A stretch of DNA of 64,000 nt. Source: JAAFHB01 sp963675995 (GTDB lineage: Bacteria > Bacteroidota > Bacteroidia > Bacteroidales > Prolixibacteraceae). Where the stretch lies: assembly GCA_963675995.2 (NCBI GenBank), contig CAXXIY010000002.1:1488001-1552000 (forward strand), read 5' to 3'. Numbering within the stretch: the first letter of the stretch is position 1; each line of letters begins with the position of its first letter. Of the stretch, positions 16,891 through 25,048 are shown piece after piece. The notes under the pieces are model-generated. The model made no database searches. It was not told where the DNA came from and saw only the letters and a list, made by a program, of their open reading frames with translations. The position numbers and the translations under genes are program-made.

Positions 16891-17877
16891 ATGGATAAGT
16901 CGAAAATAAAAGGTCATGTTGCCATGTTATTCACCTCCCTTATATTTGGAGTGAATATCCCGCTTTCTAAAAATCTTATGCCCGATTGGATGAGTCCGCT
17001 GGGCTTAACGTATTCCCGTTTTGCTTTTGGTACGATTGCATTCTGGTTGCTCTCTTTCTTTATGAAATCAGAAAAGGTCACACGGAAAGATATGGGAACT
17101 CTTTTCCTTGGATCTCTGTTGGGAGTCGGCCTTAATCAGGGGGCATTTATCGCAGGATTGCAACGCACATCAGCTACAAATGCTTCCATCGTGATTACAA
17201 TCACCCCCATTCTGGCAATGATCATCTCCTTCTTAATTCTTAAGGAACCCATCACTTTTAAAAAAGCGGGGGGAGTTATTATTGGATTGATCGGGGTACT
17301 CTCGATGATCCTTACTTCCGAAATTGCAGCATCAGGACGACAAGCTTCGATTATTGGCGATTTTTTATGCGTGATGAGCAGTCTTTCGTATGCTTTCTTT
17401 CTGGTTTTAACCCGAGGAATCTCGAAACGGTATAGCTCTGTCACCATTATGAAGTGGATGTTCCTCTTCTCAGCTGTACTTTTTTTCCCGCTCGGTTTTA
17501 AGGAGTTTCATTCCGCCCGGATATTCACCTCGGGAACTCCGGTTGCCTGGGGTAGTTATCTCTACTTATTGATTGGAGCCACCTTTATCACCTATTTATT
17601 AATTCCAGTGGCACAGAAACAGATTCGTCCCACAACGATTGGCATGTACAACTATTTGCAGCCACTTGTTGCCTCATTTATCGCTATAATGTGGCAACAA
17701 GATATTTTTTCATGGACCAAACCAATCTCTGCGATTCTCATTTTTGCGGGTGTTTATTTTGTAACTACCAGTAAATCACTCGAAGATGTAGAGCGCGAAC
17801 GCCGGCAAAAGTCAGGGCAACCGAAGGTGGATGATTTACAACTTTACCCAATTAAAGAACCTGTCAGTAAGACGTAA
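16891..17877 (+). CDS. EamA/DMT family transporter
   Basis: 328 residues with ten hydrophobic helices in two EamA repeats (about 8-145 and 157-292). The first helix starts after MDKSKIKGHVAMLFTSLIFG, and each repeat contains the conserved pattern around SxTNASIVITITPILA and IGMYNYLQPLVA. A charged cytosolic tail follows. Family members export amino acids, purines or other metabolites; the substrate here is unknown. It is monocistronic by appearance, with its own candidate promoter upstream. Confidence 0.85.
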   Translation: MDKSKIKGHVAMLFTSLIFGVNIPLSKNLMPDWMSPLGLTYSRFAFGTIAFWLLSFFMKSEKVTRKDMGTLFLGSLLGVGLNQGAFIAGLQRTSATNASIVITITPILAMIISFLILKEPITFKKAGGVIIGLIGVLSMILTSEIAASGRQASIIGDFLCVMSSLSYAFFLVLTRGISKRYSSVTIMKWMFLFSAVLFFPLGFKEFHSARIFTSGTPVAWGSYLYLLIGATFITYLLIPVAQKQIRPTTIGMYNYLQPLVASFIAIMWQQDIFSWTKPISAILIFAGVYFVTTSKSLEDVERERRQKSGQPKVDDLQLYPIKEPVSKT

Positions 17878-17944
17878 CGGGATATCCAATATTATCAATT
17901 TGTGAATTTATACGCTGTAAAGTCACTTGATAGGAAATTAAATC

Positions 17945-17952
17945 TACTTTTG
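17945..17952 (+). promoter_or_regulatory. Candidate -7 box for the malic enzyme gene
   Basis: TACTTTTG matches TAnnTTTG and lies 74 nt before the chosen ATG at 18027. A TTG at 17927-17929 is closer than the usual -33 spacing, so only the -7 element is supported. Confidence 0.45.
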
Positions 17953-18026
17953 TTTGCCAAATTTTTTTTAGGAGAAGAGTCTCTCCATTAAACATGTCTG
18001 GCATCAAACAACAAAATATTTATTTC

Positions 18027-20318
18027 ATGGAAAATTCGAAACGTGCCGATGCTTTAAATTATCACAGGAATGGCAGACCAGGGAAAATTCAGGTTGTGCC
18101 AACAAAACCTTATAGTACACAGCGAGATTTGTCGCTGGCATACTCTCCGGGTGTGGCTATACCTTGTCTTGAAATTGAGAAAAATCCGCAGGATGCTTAT
18201 GAATACACTGCTAAAGGGAATCTGGTGGCGGTAATCTCTAATGGAACGGCAGTTCTTGGACTGGGTGATATTGGTGCGTTAGCCGGAAAACCGGTTATGG
18301 AGGGTAAAGGTCTTCTGTTTAAGATTTTTGCTGATATTGATGTGTTTGATATTGAAGTGGATGAAAAGGATCCTGCGAAATTTATTGAAGTTGTAAAGGC
18401 AATCTCGTGTACCTTTGGTGGAATCAATCTTGAAGATATCAAGGCACCTGAGTGTTTTGAGATCGAGGAGAAATTGAAGGAGATGCTCGATATTCCAATT
18501 ATGCATGATGATCAGCATGGTACCGCCATTATTTCAGGTGCAGCGCTCATTAATGCCCTTGAACTGGTTAACAAGAAAATTGAAGATGTCCGTATTGTAG
18601 TTAATGGCGCCGGCGCTTCTGCCACAGCGTGTTCCAATTTATACATCAAACTGGGTGCAAAGCCCGAAAATGTGGTGATGGTCGACAGTAAAGGGGTGAT
18701 CTCTGTTCGTCGTTCTGACCTTAACAGCCGGAAATTACCTTTTGCGACAAAGCTTCCCTGCAACACTCTTGTCGAAGCCATCGCGGGAGCTGATGTATTT
18801 CTTGGTCTCTCGGTCGCCGGTATTCTTACTCAGGATATGGTTCGGAGCATGGCCGAAAATCCGATCGTGTTTGCATTGGCCAATCCTAATCCTGAAATAC
18901 CTTATGATGAGGCAATTGCTTCGCGTCCGGATATTATTTTTGCTACGGGTCGAAGCGACCATCCTAACCAGGTAAATAATGTGCTTGGTTTTCCATATAT
19001 CTTCCGGGGTGCACTTGATGTCAGGTCTACCGGGATAAACGAGGAGATGAAAGTCGCTGCCGCCCTTGCAATTGCCGCTCTTGCCAAAGAAGCAGTTCCT
19101 GAGGTGGTTACATTGGCTTATGAGACCTCCGGTCTTAGCTTTGGCCGACAGTATATTATTCCGAAACCATTAGATCCACGATTATTGGTCACTGTTGCGC
19201 CAGCAGTTGCAAAGGCTGCAATTGCCAGCGGAATTGCCCGTAAGCCAATTACAGACTGGGATGAATATAATGAGACACTTCGTCTGCGCATGGGATTAGG
19301 TAATAAAATGATCCACGGATTGACCGAAAAAGCAAAAGAGCATCCTAAACGGGTGGTTTTTGCCGAAGCCAACCACATTAATATGTTGAAGGCTGCCCAG
19401 GTTGCAAGGGCTGAAGGGATTTGTATCCCGGTTCTATTGGGTAACGAAGAACGGATCGAAAAGATTATTAAAGAGAATAACATTGAATTTGAAGGAGTAG
19501 AGATCATCAATCTACGCCATGACCGTGAAGAAGCAAGCCGCCAGAAGTATGCAAAAATGCTGACTTCCAAGCGCGAGCGCGAAGGGATGACTTACAGCGA
19601 AGCTTACGAAAAGATGTTCGACAGGAACTATTTCGGAATGATGATGGTTGAAGCAGGTGATGCCGATGCGTTTATCACTGGGGTTTATACCAAATATGCC
19701 GATGCAATCATCCCGGCAATTGAAATTGTGGGGATGCGCGAAGGGCTTCAGCATATTGCCGGATTAAACATTGTAACCACCAAGCTGGGGACATTTTTCT
19801 TTGCCGATACACTGGTCAACAATCACCCGTCGAAAGATACGCTGATTGATGTTGCCAAATTGACCTATGAAGCGGCAAAGCTGTTTAATATCAATCCGGT
19901 GATGGCAATGCTCTCCTATTCGAATTTCGGAGAACGTCAGGCAGGTAGTCCGGCAATGGTACATGATGCAATCGAATACCTTCACAAGAACTATCCTGAG
20001 ATGCTGATTGACGGTGAAATGCAGGCCAACTTTGCACTTGACAAAGATCTTCGTCACGAGAAGTTCCCTTTCTCCAAAATTGATGGGATGAATGTTAATA
20101 CACTGATCTTCCCCAACCTTAGTTCATCGAATATCTCCTATAAGATGATGCTCGAAATGGGAATGAGCGAAACAATCGGACCAATCCAGATGGGGTTAAA
20201 CAAACCAATCCATATTCTTAATGTTGAAAGTTCGGTACGCGACATTCTGAACATGGTGACCATCGCTGTTATTGACGCCCAGGTTGAAGAGCAAAAACTC
20301 AGACAACGACTGGTTTAA
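18027..20318 (+). CDS. maeB: NADP-dependent malic enzyme with C-terminal phosphotransacetylase-like domain
   Basis: 763 residues from the ATG at 18027 (MENSKRADALNYH); the in-frame ATG at 17994 would add an unlikely 11-residue leader. The N-terminal half is the malic enzyme, decarboxylating malate to pyruvate: YSPGVAIPCLEI, GDIGALAGKPVMEGK, DIDVFDIE, HDDQHGTAII, and the nucleotide site VVNGAGASATA near 195-205. From about residue 425 the phosphotransacetylase-like domain follows (KRVVFAEAN, LLGNEERI, GMMMVEAGDADAF, VNTLIFPNLSSSN). This is the MaeB two-domain architecture at normal length; the second domain is mainly regulatory in known members. A terminator follows. Confidence 0.93.
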   Translation: MENSKRADALNYHRNGRPGKIQVVPTKPYSTQRDLSLAYSPGVAIPCLEIEKNPQDAYEYTAKGNLVAVISNGTAVLGLGDIGALAGKPVMEGKGLLFKIFADIDVFDIEVDEKDPAKFIEVVKAISCTFGGINLEDIKAPECFEIEEKLKEMLDIPIMHDDQHGTAIISGAALINALELVNKKIEDVRIVVNGAGASATACSNLYIKLGAKPENVVMVDSKGVISVRRSDLNSRKLPFATKLPCNTLVEAIAGADVFLGLSVAGILTQDMVRSMAENPIVFALANPNPEIPYDEAIASRPDIIFATGRSDHPNQVNNVLGFPYIFRGALDVRSTGINEEMKVAAALAIAALAKEAVPEVVTLAYETSGLSFGRQYIIPKPLDPRLLVTVAPAVAKAAIASGIARKPITDWDEYNETLRLRMGLGNKMIHGLTEKAKEHPKRVVFAEANHINMLKAAQVARAEGICIPVLLGNEERIEKIIKENNIEFEGVEIINLRHDREEASRQKYAKMLTSKREREGMTYSEAYEKMFDRNYFGMMMVEAGDADAFITGVYTKYADAIIPAIEIVGMREGLQHIAGLNIVTTKLGTFFFADTLVNNHPSKDTLIDVAKLTYEAAKLFNINPVMAMLSYSNFGERQAGSPAMVHDAIEYLHKNYPEMLIDGEMQANFALDKDLRHEKFPFSKIDGMNVNTLIFPNLSSSNISYKMMLEMGMSETIGPIQMGLNKPIHILNVESSVRDILNMVTIAVIDAQVEEQKLRQRLV

Positions 20319-20365
20319 GTGGTCAGCCGCAAGTTTTCAGAAGAAAAAACAATTGATATTTCTAA

Positions 20366-20403
20366 ATCCCGCGAATCTGATTCGTGGGATTTTTTATTTT
20401 AGG
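20366..20403 (+). terminator. Intrinsic terminator after maeB
   Basis: AAATCCCGCGAAT pairs with ATTCGTGGGATTT through a 3-nt loop with one wobble position, followed by TTTTTTATTTT. The rest of the gap up to 20632 holds no gene I can see. Confidence 0.8.
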
Positions 20404-20632
20404 TAATTACGTAGTGAGAAAATCGTTATGAATCCGCAAATTGCAGTTGAACAGATGGGAGTTCCCAATGCAATTATAAAATATTTCAGTCATTAAATAT
20501 TGCAGGTCCACCATGAGATCATTGCGGGTGTTTGTTACTTTGTGCATCTTTGTACTTTACCAGCTTTTTCTGAGGAAACCAATCAACCAAATAGTAGCAA
20601 CATTAGAAAAATTATTTTAAAATCAAATTTAT

Positions 20633-22048
20633 ATGGCACTTCAAAATCAGCGTGAGAACATGCTTTATGTGATCTTTCTGGCAACAGTTGCTGCACTGGG
20701 TGGATTTCTTTTCGGCTATGATACTGCTGTTATTTCAGGAACGATTGGGAGCGTCTCGTCGCAATTTGGTTTAAATGACGTCAGTACGGGCTGGTATGTT
20801 GGATGTGCCTTGGTTGGTTCAATTTTAGGGGTCGCTATTGCAGGAAAGTTGAGTGATTTGTTTGGACGGAAAGGTATACTTATATTCTCTGCTGTCCTTT
20901 TTACAAGTTCAGGAGTTGGTTGTATGTTTTCGGGAAGCATCTCTGATTTGGTTTTCTACCGGATTGTGGGTGGTGTTGGCATTGGTGTAGCTTCCGTGAT
21001 ATCCCCTTTGTATATCTCCGAAATTTCGGTTTCACGTTACCGCGGGACACTTGTTTCCCTGTACCAGTTAGCCATAACGATTGGATTTGTAGGTGCTTAC
21101 CTGGTCAATTATGGTATTAGTCAATATGCTGTTCATATGAAGGAGATCGGAATTACAGGGGGATTTTGGGGTAAATATATTGTGAATGAGACCTGGCGTG
21201 GTATGCTTGGCGCCGAAGCGCTCCCTGCTTTACTGTTTTTTATTATCTTGTTTTTTATTCCCGAAAGCCCAAGATGGCTGGTTATTAAATCAAAAGAGAG
21301 TGCCGCTTTAACAACCCTGGGACGCATTTATGGTGCTGAACGAGCCAATGAGCAGGTTACAGATCTGCTGAACGTTGTGCAGTCAGAAGTGAAATCAGAC
21401 TGGAGAATCCTCTTTCAACCTGGTTTCCGGATGGCCTTGTTTATCGGGGTTAGTCTTGCAATTTTGGGTCAGTTTATGGGGGTTAATGCCGTACTTTATT
21501 ATGGACCGACAATCTTTGAACAAACCGGACTTTCAGCAGGAGATTCATTGCTCTACCAGGTAATTGTTGGCCTGGTCAATTTTGGATCGACAGTGTTGGC
21601 GATGGCTGTAATTGATAAAATTGGCCGCAAAAAGCTGGTTTATTATGGTGTTTCTGGAATGATTGTCTCACTAATTCTTATTGGATTTTATTTTACGATC
21701 AATAAAGTCTCAAATGTGGTTCCATCAATTACCTTACTTATACTTATTCTGGTTTATATATTTTGTTGTGCCATATCGATTTGTGTCGTTATATGGGTAT
21801 TGCTCTCAGAGATGTATCCCGCCAGGGTTCGCGGATTAGCCATGTCGGCTGCCGGCTTTTCGTTGTGGATCGGAACTTTCCTGATTGGACAGTTAACACC
21901 CTGGCTGATGACCACCCTCTCTCCGGCAGGTGTTTTTTGGTTGTTTGGTGTGATGTGCCTTCCTTATTTATACATCACCTGGAAGCTTGTCCCTGAAACG
22001 ACAGGCAAGTCGCTTGAAGAGATCGAAAGGATGTGGCTGAAACAATAA
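20633..22048 (+). CDS. Sugar porter family MFS transporter (XylE/GLUT type)
   Basis: 471 residues, twelve membrane helices. Sugar-porter signatures: GGFLFGYDTAVISG in helix 1, GRKG after helix 2, YRGTLVSLYQL, PESPRWLV (residues about 211-218) at the end of helix 6, GRKKLV after helix 8, and PETTGKSLEEIE at the C-terminus. It should be a proton-coupled or facilitative importer of a monosaccharide such as xylose, glucose or galactose at the inner membrane. A loop insertion (about 157-182, HMKEIGITGG region) is longer than in GLUT-like proteins but frequent in Bacteroidota members. It is not adjacent to a catabolic gene, so the sugar cannot be inferred from context. Confidence 0.9.
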   Translation: MALQNQRENMLYVIFLATVAALGGFLFGYDTAVISGTIGSVSSQFGLNDVSTGWYVGCALVGSILGVAIAGKLSDLFGRKGILIFSAVLFTSSGVGCMFSGSISDLVFYRIVGGVGIGVASVISPLYISEISVSRYRGTLVSLYQLAITIGFVGAYLVNYGISQYAVHMKEIGITGGFWGKYIVNETWRGMLGAEALPALLFFIILFFIPESPRWLVIKSKESAALTTLGRIYGAERANEQVTDLLNVVQSEVKSDWRILFQPGFRMALFIGVSLAILGQFMGVNAVLYYGPTIFEQTGLSAGDSLLYQVIVGLVNFGSTVLAMAVIDKIGRKKLVYYGVSGMIVSLILIGFYFTINKVSNVVPSITLLILILVYIFCCAISICVVIWVLLSEMYPARVRGLAMSAAGFSLWIGTFLIGQLTPWLMTTLSPAGVFWLFGVMCLPYLYITWKLVPETTGKSLEEIERMWLKQ

Positions 22049-22266
22049 TCTGACGATATTTTTTGTACTATTCCACACATGATTTCTTCTCCAAAAGGTG
22101 ATTTGGTTAAATCTGATTCTTCAAAATCCCCTGATACTATTGGTGTGCAGTACACTCGCATGTTATTCAACAGTTTATGCCACTTTAAATACATTGGAAT
22201 TATAAATTTTCGTAAATTAGTCAGAGAGATATTTTTTGAATTATTATTAACTTAAAACCTTAAATC

Positions 22267-23001
22267 ATGAATCACTCCAATTCTGGTCATCTTGGAAACT
22301 TGAGGAGTTTCGATGAATTGCTTAATGCAGTGAAGGGTTTTCCAACAGGTTATAATCCTTCCAAAAATGAATTCCAAATTAATGCCCTTGAGGCGAAATC
22401 TGTACAAGGTCACAAACAGATTGAAAACCTGAATGTAATCTCGTCGGCTTACAAATCGGCAGTTGAGCATCGTACGGTTATTTTCGCATCTTTTCAAAAT
22501 CTGATAACAAGCATCTTTAATTTCGTAAAATCGACTGACGCCAGTGATGAGGCGGTCGAAAATGTGGCCCAGATTATCCGCAAATTAAAGGGGCAGCGTG
22601 CAGGGACAAAAGTTATTCCTCCTGCTGTAGGAGATCATCCGCAGGTTCCTGTACAAATCTCGGTCTCACAGTTAAGCTATAATGAGCGTCAGAACAATTT
22701 CGACAGGCTGATTCGTCAACTGGAAACAATTCCCCAATATATCCCAAATGAGTCCAATCTCACCCTGGCCAGCCTTCGTGATTATTATAACACCCTGAAT
22801 ACCGCCAATAACGCCGTACTTAAATCCGAAAATGATCTTTCCAATGCCAGGATTACAAGGAATAAAGAGTTTTACGATCCACAAACTGGGCTTGTAGAAA
22901 TAGGAAGGGGAGATAAATTGTATATTAAAGCGGTTTTTGGGGCATCTTCACCACAATACCGGCAGGTATCGGGCATCAGTTTTAGATCGCTCAGAAATTA
23001 A
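22267..23001 (+). CDS. Hypothetical protein, probably alpha-helical
   Basis: 244 residues, no signal peptide or membrane segment. I do not recognise a named family. The sequence is mostly helical: a repeated heptad-like stretch in residues 35-110 and another in 135-205. A Pro/Val-rich loop lies near 115-128, and it ends with GLVEIGRGDKLYIKAVFGASSPQYRQV followed by a basic tail. The ending resembles the C-terminal part of conserved Bacteroidota hypothetical proteins that often occur in several copies per genome; that is memory, not a search result. Upstream lies a 218-bp gap with no obvious promoter. Immediately downstream is the 21-bp repeat array. Confidence 0.7.
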   Translation: MNHSNSGHLGNLRSFDELLNAVKGFPTGYNPSKNEFQINALEAKSVQGHKQIENLNVISSAYKSAVEHRTVIFASFQNLITSIFNFVKSTDASDEAVENVAQIIRKLKGQRAGTKVIPPAVGDHPQVPVQISVSQLSYNERQNNFDRLIRQLETIPQYIPNESNLTLASLRDYYNTLNTANNAVLKSENDLSNARITRNKEFYDPQTGLVEIGRGDKLYIKAVFGASSPQYRQVSGISFRSLRN

Positions 23002-23051
23002 TGCAACCTGGAAGATCGTCCGAAAAGTTAATGTTAACTGCAATAATGCAT

Positions 23052-23110
23052 AGAGTTCGCAAGGCTGCTGCAACAAGCAAATTGCTGATATCGTCTACTT
23101 TGCGAACTCT
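23052..23110. other. Inverted repeat at the start of the 21-bp array
   Basis: AGAGTTCGCAA (23052-23062) is the exact reverse complement of TTGCGAACTCT (23100-23110), with a 37-nt loop containing a smaller GCAA/TTGC pair. It lies just after the hypothetical gene and its right arm is the first recognisable repeat unit. No T-run follows. Confidence 0.5.
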
Positions 23111-23413
23111 TCCAATAATCAATGCTGGCCACATCAGAATAAGATCCACCTGTTTTCAGATAAGCTCCGGCATCTTGACAGTTGACGCAGGCTATTTTAG
23201 AAGGACCTCCGTTATATTGATAGTATTCACCGGAAAGGTTAGAATAGGCTCCGGCAAATGTAAATTAGGCACCAACTATTTTTGAGTCACCTCCGGCAAA
23301 CTAATAACAGATTCCGGCAAAATTAGAATAGTCACTGGCAAATGTCAATTAGGTACCAGCTTTTTTAGGATGACCCCCGGAATTTTGAAAATCGCTACCG
23401 GAAAAGTTAGAAT
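23099..23413 (+). repeat. Degenerate 21-bp tandem repeat array, 15 units, with an 84-bp higher-order period
   Basis: Fifteen consecutive units of exactly 21 bp can be laid out from 23099 to 23413 with no indel. The consensus core is CTCCGGCAAATTTAGAAT preceded by AGG. Unit starts include 23162, 23246 and 23330, which resemble each other more than their neighbours. Units at 23183, 23267 and 23351 share a T-rich, CCGG-lacking form, so a four-unit (84 bp) super-repeat exists. In the frame of the downstream sulfatase remnant, it reads as seven-residue repeats such as DSGKIRI, VTGKCQL, GTSFFRM and ATGKVRI, broken by TGA at 23283-23285. It is not a CRISPR array: there are no unique spacers. Confidence 0.85.
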
Positions 23414-24209
23414 CGGTTATATGACCGGAGTGACCAGTGCTTTATGGAAAGATGCTGATATGGCTGATTTATTTGCCGGAAATCCCGTTCTTCCTCTATT
23501 TTGCCAGTCACAATATTCACGAACCCCGTACTACGGGGTAAAATTCAAAGGGAGTATCGAATATTGCAATTATGGTGACGTGGTTCAGGAACCTGACTGG
23601 TCGGTAGGTAAAATAGTGAAAATTCTCAGGGAATTAAATATCGAACAAAACATTGTGGTCATCTTTTTCAGCGACAACGGCCCGCGTATAGAAGAGGGTT
23701 ATGCTGATGAGACCAAAAAATATTTGAATGGCCATACACCGTCAGGTATTCTCAGAGGGGACAAAGGAACGCTTTATGAAGGGGAACACGGACTCTTTTT
23801 ATTATCAGATGGGCTGAAATGCTGAAATCGTCCGTTTCGGATGCGCCTGTTGGATGGATTGATCCTTTTACCTCATTTGCCCGTTTATTGAATTTCAACC
23901 TTTCCCAAGGTCAGGTGCCTGATTACAGAGTTGCCCTCGTAGTACTGAAGGTACATCGAAACGCACCAGACACTATGAAGTGATAATTCAGGATAACCAC
24001 GGAAGTGTGGTAATTCGTGACGGCGAATGGAAACTGAATCCCAAAGAAAATCAGCCCAATAGCGGCAATGACGGATTGTACAACCTGAAAAACGATCCAT
24101 CAGAAAAAATAATTTAGCTGGGTGTTATCCAAAAATTGTAAAGCGTTTTCATGACGGGATAACCTTGATCAAAGAGAATCAGGTGATTAAAAATGAGAAT
24201 TCTGAATAG
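23409..24209 (+). pseudogene. Sulfatase pseudogene, 3' part only, with three frameshifts
   Basis: The first recognisable sulfatase segment, RIGYMTG..SALWKDADMADLF, starts where the 21-bp array ends. Then come YGDVVQEPDWSVGKI, FFSDNGPRIEEGYAD, and NGHTPSGILRGDKGTLYEGEHG in frame 3. After a shift near 23795 the next frame gives IIRW, SSVSDAPVGWIDPFTSFARL and GQVPDYRVAL. After a shift near 23950 it gives VVIRDGEWKL and LYNLKNDPSEK. After a shift near 24115 the end is CYPKIVKRFHDGITLIKENQ, to TAG at 24207-24209. Together these are the order of a Choline/Arylsulfatase-type S1 sulfatase C-terminal half. The N-terminal half with the formylglycine CxPSR motif is missing, so the gene is dead. Confidence 0.85.
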
Positions 24210-24393
24210 GTACTTTCAAAATTGCTTTTTCTTCGTTGTCTGGCCTGTTTTTTTGATAATTGATCAATGGTTACAATTTCACAAAAACTTTATTTACCTT
24301 TAGCATGCCGGGTATTCTGGGAAATTCCTTCAACCGATTTTCCCATTTTTTTCAATAATTCTTAAATTTACCACAACTAAAAATTTACGTCTT

Positions 24394-24972
24394 TTGACCA
24401 ATGATCGAGAAATATGGGAAAATTTTAAGGCAGGCGATAAGTCAGCGCTTTCGTATGTCTATTTTCAATATTTCCATTCAATGTTTCAGTATGGCATTAA
24501 ATTTAATAGTGATTCGGAGTTCATAAAAGATTGTATTCAGGATGTTTTTTATAAACTGATACAAGCCAATGAAAAACTTGGTCCTACCGATAATATCAGG
24601 TTCTACCTTTTAAAAGCCCTGAAAAATACAATCTACAAGTCAATTAATAAAAACAGGCAGATTGAACTGGTTGAATTTGAACTTATGAAATTCGATGCTC
24701 CATTTGCTTTGGAAGAAGAGATTGCCGAAAAGGAAAATGCAACCCTTAGAGAGATGGCCCTTTTGAAGGCATTAAATAGTTTAAGTGAACGTCAACGGGA
24801 GATCATCTATTTGCGTTTCGAATGTGCAATGGAATACGACCAGATCTGCGAGTTAATGCAGTTGAAAAGTGATTCCGCCAGAAAATTGGTTTTCAGGGCA
24901 ATAAAGACCCTACGGGAGAATATGGATGAACAGCTCAAACACCCAATTCTGTTTTTAATCCGGTTTTCCTAA
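24394..24972 (+). CDS. ECF-type RNA polymerase sigma factor (sigma1 of the locus)
   Basis: 192 residues. The only plausible start in frame is TTG at 24394; no ATG or GTG precedes it in the open frame. Region 2 covers about residues 25-75 (SEFIKDCIQDVFYKLIQ is helix 2.2-like), and region 4 covers 125-180 (LNSLSERQREIIYLRFECAMEYDQICELM, then the recognition helix SDSARKLVFRAIKTL). This is the Bacteroidota FecI-like group that switches on SusC/D operons when a SusC-FecR pair senses glycan. It is the first gene of the sigma1-FecR1-SusC1-SusD1 run. A terminator hairpin overlaps its stop codon. Confidence 0.9.
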   Translation: MTNDREIWENFKAGDKSALSYVYFQYFHSMFQYGIKFNSDSEFIKDCIQDVFYKLIQANEKLGPTDNIRFYLLKALKNTIYKSINKNRQIELVEFELMKFDAPFALEEEIAEKENATLREMALLKALNSLSERQREIIYLRFECAMEYDQICELMQLKSDSARKLVFRAIKTLRENMDEQLKHPILFLIRFS

Positions 24973-24998
24973 AAACATGTTATAAAACATGTTTTTTT
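24971..24998 (+). terminator. Hairpin with T-run between sigma1 and FecR1
   Basis: AAAAACATGTT (24971-24981) pairs with AACATGTTTTT (24986-24996) through a 4-nt loop and is followed by more T. The left arm overlaps the sigma1 TAA. It looks like an attenuator that lowers FecR1 expression relative to sigma1. Confidence 0.65.
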
Positions 24999-25048
24999 AG
25001 TGTCCACAAAAGTGAGATTGCAGGACTTACCCTTCAAAAGCAAACAGA

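Noticed and set aside
23001..23285. 94-codon frame read as a small gene (MQPGRSSEKLM...)
   Set aside because: It is the 21-bp array read as seven-residue repeats. The start overlaps the stop of the previous gene and it ends in the middle of the array.
23099..23413. CRISPR array
   Set aside because: The units are continuous 21-bp tandem copies with no unique spacers, and there are no cas genes.
23370..23825. Intact 151-codon gene
   Set aside because: It lies within the sulfatase remnant; the conserved end continues in other frames.
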